Source: a virus. Taken from it: a stretch of DNA of 29,156 bases. The position numbers and the translations under genes were made by a program. The stretch covers positions 1 to 29,156 of the IMG/VR virus record IMGVR_UViG_3300031952_005190; one strand, given 5' to 3'. Below the pieces are notes generated by a model that was not told the origin of the DNA, ran no database searches, and was given only the letters and a program-made list of their open reading frames with translations. This document shows, piece by piece, positions 23,211-29,156 of the stretch (positions are counted from its first letter, which is position 1; every line of letters begins with the position of its first letter).

Positions 23211-24101
23211 ATGTTGACCCTGAAACAGAGACAGGAGCGGGCCGCACGTCGCGCCGCGCGGATCGCGGCAACGCACGAGGCCATCCGGCAAGCGGCCCCG
23301 GAACACGGTGAAGCACAGAGCGAAGGGAGCACGGTCATGAAGAAGAACGAGGTGAAGGTCGGCAGCCAGTACGTTGCCAAGGTGTCGGGCAAGTTGGCCC
23401 AGGTCCGTATCGACCGCGAGAACCCGCACGGCGGGTGGGACGCGACGAACCTGGCCACGAAGAAGGCCGTCCGCATCAAGTCCGCCCAGCGGCTGCGGGC
23501 GCCGGCCGGACTGACCAAGGCCGAGGTCCAGGCCGCCAAGGCCGCCGTGGCGGCCCACGTTGGCGCAGGGGCCAAACCGGCCGCCGGGTCAGCCAAGGAT
23601 ACCAAGGCCCTGCCCGCGGCCGCCGGGGGCGAACCCGCCAACCCCCTGGAAGCCCACTACCGGGGGCAGAAGGACGCCGCCAAGGCGGAGAAGGCCGCCA
23701 AGGTCGCTGCGTGGCGGAAGGAGGTGGCCGCCAAGGCATCCAAGCCCGACCCGGAACTCGACAAGGCCATCAAGGACGCCGACGCCAAGGGCCGCCAGAA
23801 GAAGGCCAAGGCGAAGGCCGAGAGGAAGCCCGGCTGCCTCGACGCCGCCGTCCGCGTCCTGCGGGAGGCCGGCAAGCCCATGGGGTGCCAGGACATCGTG
23901 AAGGCGGCCTTGGCGAAGGGGTACTGGCAGACGAAGGGCGCGACGCCCGCGGCCACGCTTTATGCCGCGATCATCCGCGAGTGCGCCGCGAAGGGCAAGG
24001 ACGCCCGGTTCCGCCGCGCTGAGGTCAAGGAGACGAAGGACGGCAAGGCCGTCAGCCTGCGGGGCTACTTCGAACTGACCGACGCCGCCAGGGGCCGGTA
24101 G
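23211..24101 (+). CDS. HARE-HTH domain protein
   Basis: A 296-residue protein. The C-terminal part (about 208-292) matches the HARE-HTH winged-helix pattern: LDAAVRVLREAGKPMGCQDI, KAALAKGYWQTKGATPAATL, then AAIIRECAAKGKDARFRRAE. HARE-HTH domains have been proposed to recognise DNA or its modification state. Before it lies a strand-rich N-terminal region (EVKVGSQYVAKVSGKLAQVR) and a long Ala/Lys linker (about 120-200). Two in-frame starts have ribosome sites: 23211 (AGGAGG, 23200-23205) and 23337 (GAAGGGAG). The latter begins right at the folded region, so either or both may be used. The phage also encodes DNA-modifying enzymes, so a link is tempting but unproven. Confidence 0.72.
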   Translation: MLTLKQRQERAARRAARIAATHEAIRQAAPEHGEAQSEGSTVMKKNEVKVGSQYVAKVSGKLAQVRIDRENPHGGWDATNLATKKAVRIKSAQRLRAPAGLTKAEVQAAKAAVAAHVGAGAKPAAGSAKDTKALPAAAGGEPANPLEAHYRGQKDAAKAEKAAKVAAWRKEVAAKASKPDPELDKAIKDADAKGRQKKAKAKAERKPGCLDAAVRVLREAGKPMGCQDIVKAALAKGYWQTKGATPAATLYAAIIRECAAKGKDARFRRAEVKETKDGKAVSLRGYFELTDAARGR

Positions 24102-24120
24102 GAGCAACCCGCCTCCGCAC

Positions 24121-24149
24121 CACGCCCGGGCGCGTCCCGCCTGGGCGTG
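24121..24149 (+). terminator. Terminator-like hairpin after the small-gene cassette
   Basis: CACGCCC (24121-24127) pairs with GGGCGTG (24143-24149). One G-U and GGCG/CGCC inside give about 12 bp of stem around a CGTCC loop, followed by TCTTCGG. It stands 20 bases after the HARE-HTH gene and before the head-operon control region. It lacks a long T-run, so strength is uncertain. Confidence 0.55.
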
Positions 24150-24204
24150 TCTTCGGCCCCAGCCTGCCCGCCCCGAAAATTGTTACACATCTGGAACGCC
24201 TCCC

Positions 24205-24244
24205 GCGCGGCAAACCCGTCCCTTCCGCAGATGTAGTGGGTAGC
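24205..24244 (+). promoter_or_regulatory. 40-bp repeat, copy 2 (candidate late promoter)
   Basis: This is the second copy of the 4810-4849 element (32 of 40 identical). It sits in a 247-base gene-free stretch between a terminator-like hairpin and the head operon. The first copy overlaps a coding sequence but this one does not, so conservation here points to a DNA-level role such as a promoter for the phage sigma-like protein. The frame matching copy 1 also ends PQM-stop, so a gene remnant is a less likely alternative. Confidence 0.55.
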
Positions 24245-24348
24245 GGCGGGGGCCGCAGCTTTCCACGCAAAGATCGCGGGCCTTCCGCAAAAAGACAAAG
24301 GTGGGAGGAGGCGGAGTCTCGTCCCTCCCGCGCGCCAAGGGGCCGGCA

Positions 24349-24546
24349 ATGGCCGACGAACTCGATGACGCGATCCGGACGAACGCCGAGGGGCCGGCGG
24401 AGGCCCACGGCGATTCGGGCGGCATGAAGCAGCACCCGCTCCAGGACCAGATCGCGGCCGACCGGTATCTCGAGTCGAAGCGGGCCAGCCGGGCGAAGGG
24501 CCTGGGCCTCAAGATGACCAAGGTGGTTCCACCGGGAGCAGCGTGA
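24349..24546 (+). CDS. Small pre-portal head protein
   Basis: A 65-residue acidic-then-basic protein starting at ATG 24349 with AAGGGG upstream. It reads ADELDDAIRTNAEGPAEAHG, SVEQ-like MKQHPLQDQIAADRYLESKR, then GLGLKMTKVVPPGAA. Short proteins of this kind directly precede lambda-type portal genes, where gpW-like joining proteins are also encoded, though similarity to gpW is not evident. Its stop overlaps the portal start by one base, so the genes are coupled. A head-assembly role is inferred from position. Confidence 0.6.
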   Translation: MADELDDAIRTNAEGPAEAHGDSGGMKQHPLQDQIAADRYLESKRASRAKGLGLKMTKVVPPGAA

Positions 24547-26024
24547 TGCTGGGTTGGCTCAAGCGCATCCGGGCGTTCGCCGGCTCCGCCCCGAAGGGCG
24601 GGCAGCGGCTGGCGGTGCGCTTCGTCCGCGCGCGGTACGACGCGGCCCAGACGACCGACGCGAACCGCCGCCACTGGGCCGCCGCCGACGGCCTCTCGGC
24701 CGACGCGGCCGCGAGCGCCGAGGTCCGCCGCATCCTCCGGAACCGGGCCCGGTACGAGGTTGCCAACAACGCCTACGCCCGCGGCATCGTGCTGACGCTC
24801 GCCAACGACGTCATCGGCACGGGGCCCCGCCTCCAGATGCTCAGCGACAGCCCCGAGGTCAACCGCCAGGTCGAGCGCGAGTTCATGGGGTGGGCCGGGC
24901 GCATCGGCCTCGCCGCCAAACTTCGCACCATGCGGATGGCCCGGGCCCAGGACGGGGAGACCTTCGCCCTCCTCATCTCGAACGAGAACCTCGGCGCGCC
25001 CGTGACGCTGGACATCCGGCTCATCGAGGCCGACCAGGTCGCCGCCCCGGACTTCTCGAAGACGACCTTCGCCGATCCCGCGGCCGTCGACGGCATCACG
25101 TTCGACCCGTTCGGGAACCCGGTGGCCTACTACGTCCTGAAGACCCACCCGGGCGCCAAGGTGTCCACGGGCCTCGACTACGACCGGGTCCCGGCCGAAT
25201 CGGTCCTGCACTGGTTCCGCGCCGACCGGCCGGGCCAGCACCGGGGGATTCCGGACCTGACGCCCGCCCTGCCGATCTTCGCGCAGCTTCGGCGCTTCAC
25301 GTCGGCCGTGCTGGATGCCGCGGAGACGGCGGCCAACATCTCGGGCACCGTGGAGACCGACGCCCCGCCGAACGGCGAGGCCGAGGCCGTCGAGCCGATG
25401 GACACCATCGAACTCGAGCGGAACATGCTCCTGACGCTCCCGGGCGGCTGGAAGATGAGCCAGGTCCGGCCCGAGCAGCCGGCGACGACCTACGTGGAGT
25501 TCGTCCGCGAAAAACTCAACGAGGCCGCACGGTGCCTCAATGTGCCGCGGAACATCGCCCTGTGCGATTCCTCAGCCTACAACTATGCCTCGGGCCGCCT
25601 GGACCACCAGACCTACTTCAAGAGCATCCGCGTCGAGCAGTCGCACCTGGAGGAGGTCGTCCTGGACCGGCTGCTGGAGGCCTGGATGCGGGAGGCGGTC
25701 CGGGTGCCGGGCCTCCTGCCGGTGGCGGTGCGTGCCCTCGCGGACCATCCCCACCAGTGGTTCTGGGACGGCGTGGAGCACGTCGACCCGGCGAAAGAGG
25801 CGAACGCGCAGGAAACGCGCCTGCGGAACCACACGACGACGCTGGCGCACGAGTACGCCCGGGAGGGGAAGGACTGGGAGACGGAACTCCGGCAGCGGGC
25901 GAAGGAAGCGGCCCTCATGAAGGAACTGGGCCTCACGGTGGCCGAGGCGCTGCCGAAGGCCGAGCGCAAGGACGAGGACGACGATGACGCCGAACGCAAA
26001 GACCGACGCGCACGCGCCGCGTGA
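24546..26024 (+). CDS. Phage portal protein (lambda family)
   Basis: A 492-residue lambda-type portal protein. It forms the ring at one capsid vertex through which terminase pumps DNA. The typical segments are N-terminal RYDAAQTTDANRRHWAAAD (about 30-48), RNRARYEVANNAYARGIVLT (about 66-85), NDVIGTGPRLQM, and ARAQDGETFALLI. Later come ADQVAAPDF, VLHWFRADRPGQHRGIPDLT and the conserved NVPRNIALCDSSAYNYASGR followed by LDHQTYF. The length fits the family. ATG 24546 is preferred over the adjacent in-frame GTG at 24543 because of the TGATG overlap with the gene before. The 3' end overlaps the capsid-protease gene by 41 bases. Confidence 0.93.
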   Translation: MLGWLKRIRAFAGSAPKGGQRLAVRFVRARYDAAQTTDANRRHWAAADGLSADAAASAEVRRILRNRARYEVANNAYARGIVLTLANDVIGTGPRLQMLSDSPEVNRQVEREFMGWAGRIGLAAKLRTMRMARAQDGETFALLISNENLGAPVTLDIRLIEADQVAAPDFSKTTFADPAAVDGITFDPFGNPVAYYVLKTHPGAKVSTGLDYDRVPAESVLHWFRADRPGQHRGIPDLTPALPIFAQLRRFTSAVLDAAETAANISGTVETDAPPNGEAEAVEPMDTIELERNMLLTLPGGWKMSQVRPEQPATTYVEFVREKLNEAARCLNVPRNIALCDSSAYNYASGRLDHQTYFKSIRVEQSHLEEVVLDRLLEAWMREAVRVPGLLPVAVRALADHPHQWFWDGVEHVDPAKEANAQETRLRNHTTTLAHEYAREGKDWETELRQRAKEAALMKELGLTVAEALPKAERKDEDDDDAERKDRRARAA

Positions 26025-27876
26025 AATCCGCCTCACGGCGCCGCTGAACCTGGAGGCGGCGGCCGGCCCCGACGGCCAGGGCCAGCGGCCCCGCAGGTTC
26101 CACATGGACGCCTACTCCGGCGCGCCGATGGCGGTCGCCGGCTGGCGGTTCCCGGTGGTCGTGGACCTCAACGGCCTGACGGTCCGCGGCGGTGCCAAGG
26201 TGTACCTGGATCACGATCGGGCGGCGCGGGTCGGCCACATCGAGGGCCTTCAGGTCGAGCATGGGGCCCTGCGGGTGTCGGGCGTCATCTCCTCGACGAG
26301 CGTTGCCGCCAAGGAAGTCGTGGCGGACGCCGACAACGGCTACCCGTGGCAGGCCTCGATCGGCGCCACGGTGGTCGACGCCGAGTTCGTCGGCGAGGGG
26401 AAGACGGTGAACGTCAACGGCCGGGAGGTCGCCGGGCCCGTGAACGTCGCGCGGCGGGCGGTCCTCTCGGAGGTGAGCTTCGTGGGAAGCGGCGCGGACG
26501 ACCACACCAGCGCCAGCATCGCGGCGGGATCCGCCAAGGAGAACACGGCAATGGACGGCAAAGAGAAGACCGAGACGGTGGAGACGACTACGGGCACGCA
26601 GGCGCCGCCGGCGGCCCCCGAGGTGAAGGCCCAGGCTCCGGGCGCGACGGTGCCCGAGGGGGGCGCCGCGGTGGTCGCCGCCGACCCTGCCGGCGGCGAG
26701 CCCGGTCGAGCCGTGGCCGGCCAGCTCGACGGCCTCGTGGCGGGCATGCGGGCCAAGGCCGCGGCCGAGGAGGAGCGGATCGGGGCCGTCCGCAAGGTCT
26801 GCGGCAGTGCCCACGCCGACATTGCCGCGCGGGCCATCCGTGAGGCGTGGGACGTGACGCGGACGGAACTGGAGGTCCTTCGGGCCGACCGGCCCAAGGC
26901 CCCGGCCGCCCACGTCGTCGACCAGACGGTCACCGGCACCATCCTCGAGGCGGCGTGCCTCCTGTCGGCGGGTCTGGCCGGCGTGGAGAAGGCGTACGAG
27001 GAGAAGACGCTCAACGCGGCCAGCAAGCGCTTCCGCGGCGGCATCGGCCTTCAGGAGTTGCTGCTCGAGGCCGCGTGGGCCAACGGCTACACCGGCCGCA
27101 ACTTCCGCGACTCGCGCGAGGTCCTCCGGTTCGCCTTCGGGAAGGACCTCCAGGCCGGCTTCAGCACCGTGGACATCGGCGGCATTCTGTCGAACGTCGC
27201 CAACAAGTTCCTCCTGGAGGGCTTCTTCAGCGTCGAGCGCGCGTGGCGCTCGATCTGCGCCGTCCGGAACGTCTCGGACTTCAAGACGGTGACGTCCTAC
27301 CGCCTCATCGGCAAGGACCAGTACGAGCCGGTCGCCCCCGGCGGGGAACTCAAGCACGGGACCCTCGGCGAGGAGCAGTACACGAACAAGGCCGACACGT
27401 TCGGCCTGCTCCTCTCCATCGACCGGCGGGACATGATCAACGACGACCTCGGCGCCATCACCACGGTGCCGAGGAAGCTCGGCCGCGGCTCGGGCCTGGC
27501 CATCAACGACGTCTTCTGGACGGTGTTCCTCGCCAACAGCGCCTTCTTCAAGACGGCGAACAAGAACTACCTGGAGGGCGCCGACACGGCCCTGACCATC
27601 GACGGCCTGACGAAGGCCGAGAAGACGTTCCTGGACCAGGTGGACGGCGACGGCAAGCCCATCGGCGTCATGCCGGTCATCATGCTGGTCCCGACGGCCC
27701 TCTCGGCCATGGCGACGCAGCTCTTCAAGTCCGTCGAGGTCCGCGACACGACCGCGAGCACGAAGTACCCCGTCGCCAACCCGCACCAGGGCAAGTTCCG
27801 GGCCGAGGTCTCGCGCTACCTCTCGAACTCGCGGTACACGGGGCACAGCGAGAAGGCGTGGTATCTGCTAGTGTAG
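25984..27876 (+). CDS. Prohead protease-major capsid fusion, 3' end cut by IS630
   Basis: A 630-residue frame fusing a HK97-type prohead serine protease to the major capsid protein. Protease residues about 1-180 show VYLDHDRAARVGHI with His77, and NGYPWQASIGA with probable nucleophile Ser125. Residues 185-260 are an Ala/Glu-rich, scaffold-like delta region. From about 300 on it is capsid: GIGLQELLLEAAWANGYTGR, STVDIGGILSNVANKFLLEG, LLLSIDRRDMINDDLGAITT, NPHQGKFRAEVSRYL, then AWYLL. Relatives continue past this point, typically AWYLLADP, for some tens of residues. Here the IS630 end at 27869 supplies an early stop, so the last residues come from the IS. An internal ATG at 26551 (Met190) with AAGGAG could express the capsid part alone. 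Confidence 0.9.
   Translation: MTPNAKTDAHAPREIRLTAPLNLEAAAGPDGQGQRPRRFHMDAYSGAPMAVAGWRFPVVVDLNGLTVRGGAKVYLDHDRAARVGHIEGLQVEHGALRVSGVISSTSVAAKEVVADADNGYPWQASIGATVVDAEFVGEGKTVNVNGREVAGPVNVARRAVLSEVSFVGSGADDHTSASIAAGSAKENTAMDGKEKTETVETTTGTQAPPAAPEVKAQAPGATVPEGGAAVVAADPAGGEPGRAVAGQLDGLVAGMRAKAAAEEERIGAVRKVCGSAHADIAARAIREAWDVTRTELEVLRADRPKAPAAHVVDQTVTGTILEAACLLSAGLAGVEKAYEEKTLNAASKRFRGGIGLQELLLEAAWANGYTGRNFRDSREVLRFAFGKDLQAGFSTVDIGGILSNVANKFLLEGFFSVERAWRSICAVRNVSDFKTVTSYRLIGKDQYEPVAPGGELKHGTLGEEQYTNKADTFGLLLSIDRRDMINDDLGAITTVPRKLGRGSGLAINDVFWTVFLANSAFFKTANKNYLEGADTALTIDGLTKAEKTFLDQVDGDGKPIGVMPVIMLVPTALSAMATQLFKSVEVRDTTASTKYPVANPHQGKFRAEVSRYLSNSRYTGHSEKAWYLLV
26536..26553 (+). promoter_or_regulatory. 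Internal ribosome site and start within the protease-capsid gene
   Basis: AAGGAG (26536-26541) stands nine bases before an in-frame ATG (26551) at the junction between protease and scaffold/capsid parts. This would give a 441-residue product (to 27876) without the protease, similar in logic to the nested C/Nu3 starts of lambda. Confidence 0.45.
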
Positions 27877-27892
27877 TGCGTCAGAATTAGTA

Positions 27893-27921
27893 TTGCTTAT
27901 GTTCGGGGCATCGGTTATACT
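27893..27921 (+). promoter_or_regulatory. Transposase promoter in the IS630 left end
   Basis: TTGCTT (27893-27898) and TATACT (27916-27921) are 17 bases apart, a good sigma-70 pair inside the IS end. Transcription would begin near 27928, right before the ribosome site. Confidence 0.7.
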
Positions 27922-27934
27922 CCTCCGCAGGAGG
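27922..27934 (+). promoter_or_regulatory. Hairpin that can hide the transposase ribosome site
   Basis: CCTCC (27922-27926) pairs with GGAGG (27930-27934), the ribosome site for ATG 27943, around the loop GCA. RNA from the element's own promoter should start inside or after the left arm and stay open. Read-through RNA from outside would form the hairpin. Confidence 0.5.
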
Positions 27935-27942
27935 TGAAACCG

Positions 27943-29028
27943 ATGCGAGTCGCTTGCCCGATCCTATTGACCGATGAAGAACGCCAGACCCTGGAACGCT
28001 GGTCTCGCGGACGCAGTACCCCGACACGGCAGGTGCTGCGAGCGAAGATCGTCCTGTGGGCGGCCGACGGCATGAAAAACAAAGACATCGCGCCCCGCGT
28101 GGGAACCGACCGCCTGACCGTGGCACGCTGGCGCTCGCGCTTCGCCCAGAAGCGACTGGCAGGCATCGCCAAGGACGCCCCGCGCAGCGGGCGGAAGCCC
28201 ACGCGCCGCAATCAGGTCGCCCGTCTCATCGTCGAGCGGACCACCCAGACCCGACCGGCCAACGCCACGCATTGGACCACCCGAACGCTGGCCGACGAAC
28301 TGGGCGTCAGCCCCTCGATGGTCCTGCGGGTCTGGCAGGCCAATAACCTCAAACCGCATCTGACCCGCACCTTCAAACTCAGCAACGACCCCGCCTTCGT
28401 CGAGAAGCTGGTCGATGTCGTCGGGCTGTACCTGAATCCGCCCGAGCACGCCCTCGTCCTGTGCGCCGACGAGAAGAGCCAGATTCAGGCCCTGGACCGC
28501 ACCCAGCCGAGCCTGCCGATGTATCCCGGCCGGTGCGGCACGATGACGCACGACTACCGCCGTCATGGGACGACCACGCTCTTTGCCGCACTGGAAATGG
28601 CCGAGGGGCGGCTGATCGGCACGTGCATGCCCCGACACCGGCATCAGGAGTGGATCCGCTTTCTGGATCTGCTGGACCGCGAGACACCGGGAGACCCGAA
28701 CCTGCACCTGATCGTGGACAACTACGCCACGCACAAACACCCCAAGGTCAAACGCTGGCTGAGCCGTCATCCCCGGTTTCATGTGCACTTCACCCCGACC
28801 AGCAGTTCGTGGCTGAACTTGATCGAACGCTGGTTCCGCGAGATTACGGACAAACGCATCCGACGCGGCACGTTCACCAGCGTGGCGGAACTGATCCGGG
28901 CCATCATGGACTACGTCGCCGAACATAACCACGATCCTGAATCCTTCAGTTGGACAGCCAAGGCCGACGACATCCTCGCCAAAGTCGCTCGCGCCCGGGC
29001 CGTCCTGAATAAGATATCATCTGAGTGA
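27943..29028 (+). CDS. IS630-family DDE transposase
   Basis: A 361-residue transposase. The N-terminal helix-turn-helix region (about 28-75) has [20 protein letters not shown] then [14 protein letters not shown], and a second HTH (about 105-135) has [16 protein letters not shown]. The DDE catalytic core follows: VLCADEKSQ (Asp176), [10 protein letters not shown] (Asp259) and [12 protein letters not shown] (Glu295), in the spacing of IS630/Tc1-mariner enzymes. I chose ATG 27943 because GGAGG ends eight bases before it; the GTG at 27934 overlaps that site. All catalytic residues are present, so the protein is probably functional. It lies within intact inverted repeats. Confidence 0.95.
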   Translation: MRVACPILLTDEERQTLERWSRGRSTPTRQVLRAKIVLWAADGMKNKDIAPRVGTDRLTVARWRSRFAQKRLAGIAKDAPRSGRKPTRRNQVARLIVERTTQTRPANATHWTTRTLADELGVSPSMVLRVWQANNLKPHLTRTFKLSNDPAFVEKLVDVVGLYLNPPEHALVLCADEKSQIQALDRTQPSLPMYPGRCGTMTHDYRRHGTTTLFAALEMAEGRLIGTCMPRHRHQEWIRFLDLLDRETPGDPNLHLIVDNYATHKHPKVKRWLSRHPRFHVHFTPTSSSWLNLIERWFREITDKRIRRGTFTSVAELIRAIMDYVAEHNHDPESFSWTAKADDILAKVARARAVLNKISSE

Positions 29029-29042
29029 AGCACTACACTAGC

Positions 29043-29156
29043 GAGGTTCGCGGCGGCGTGGTCACGTTCCTGACGCTGTCCTACATCCTCTTCGTCCAGC
29101 CCGCCGTGCTGCACGACGCCGGCATGCCGCGCGGCGACGTCTTCTTCGCCACGTGC
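29043..29156 (+). pseudogene. AzgA/NCS2-family purine permease fragment
   Basis: The last 114 bases read in one frame as a stretch typical of the N-terminal part of AzgA-type adenine/guanine/hypoxanthine permeases: EVRGGVVTFLTLSYILFVQP followed by AVLHDAGMPRGDVFFATC. This includes the first membrane helix. Relatives such as E. coli AdeP have the same E-V-x-x-G-x-x-T-F-L-T and AGM spacing. Roughly the first 20 residues are missing because the IS630 element abuts the gene. The gene continues beyond the window. It is a chromosomal housekeeping gene, not a phage gene. Confidence 0.75.

Larger units (their letters stand above)
27869..29040 (+). mobile_element. IS630-family insertion sequence
   Basis: About 1.17 kb with one transposase gene. 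The ends GTGTAGTGCGTCA (27871 on) and TGAAGCACTACAC (to 29038) are inverted repeats with a single mismatch. Each is flanked by TA (27869-27870 and 29039-29040), the target duplication of IS630/Tc1-mariner elements. The left flank is phage capsid coding sequence and the right flank a host permease gene, so the TA pair does not come from a simple insertion into one gene. Confidence 0.92.

Noticed and set aside
23211-24101. Histone H1-like or structural linker protein (Ala/Lys-rich centre)
   Set aside because: The Ala/Lys stretch is only the linker; the conserved C-terminal winged-helix pattern fits HARE-HTH better.

Overview
The window is a GC-rich (roughly two-thirds G+C by eye), entirely plus-strand block that reads as most of an integrated HK97-type tailed-phage genome (prophage), interrupted by two insertion sequences and ending abruptly in a chromosomal transporter gene. 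The DUF2924 plus large serine recombinase pair at the left edge, the very high GC, the DUF3223 and HARE-HTH proteins and the AzgA-like permease at the right edge are the sort of content seen in Planctomycetota/PVC and similar GC-rich environmental bacteria. That host assignment is inference; no rRNA or host marker is present.

Layout. (1) 1-2482: integration module (DUF2924 protein, serine recombinase, small HTH protein), overlapping genes. (2) 2483-4841: two unrecognised genes, a CTTGCA repeat/hairpin array and a sigma-70-like regulator. (3) 4870-13987: recombination/replication operon: RecE/Cas4-like nuclease, AAA ATPase, DUF669 protein, zinc ribbon, RusA resolvase, two nucleotide-metabolism-like proteins, metallophosphoesterase, SF2 helicase, DUF3223/HNH-like protein and a primase-polymerase/helicase. 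Many of these genes are joined by ATGA overlaps. (4) 13988-14504: non-coding region with nine copies of a 10-bp iteron and an AT-rich tract, a candidate replication origin. (5) 14409-15885: IS110/IS1111-type element with a structured 3' segment that looks like its guide (bridge) RNA. (6) 15897-18174: DNA-modification cassette of a ParB-domain methyltransferase, a small Cys4 ribbon and a Mom-like modifier, laid out like com-mom of phage Mu. (7) 18183-20887: terminase region. (8) 21019-24101: small, mostly unrecognised genes, each with its own strong AAAGGAG-type ribosome site, inserted between terminase and portal. (9) 24349-27870: head genes (small pre-portal protein, portal, protease-capsid fusion). 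(10) 27869-29040: IS630 element. (11) 29041-29156: AzgA/NCS2 purine permease fragment.

How it works together. The recombinase module handles integration and excision. The nuclease, ATPase, DUF669, RusA and helicase genes form a phage recombination set, and the primase with the iteron region would replicate the genome. The modification cassette probably protects phage DNA, and terminase, portal and capsid genes package it. The phage encodes its own sigma-like factor. A 40-bp repeat lies directly in front of the early operon and again in front of the head operon, making it a candidate for the promoter class that factor reads.

No tail, lysis or recognisable repressor gene is present. The capsid gene is cut by the IS630 element, and the sequence on the other side is a host transporter rather than the rest of the capsid gene. 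Either the prophage lost its late region by recombination between IS630 copies, or the assembly joined two loci through the IS.
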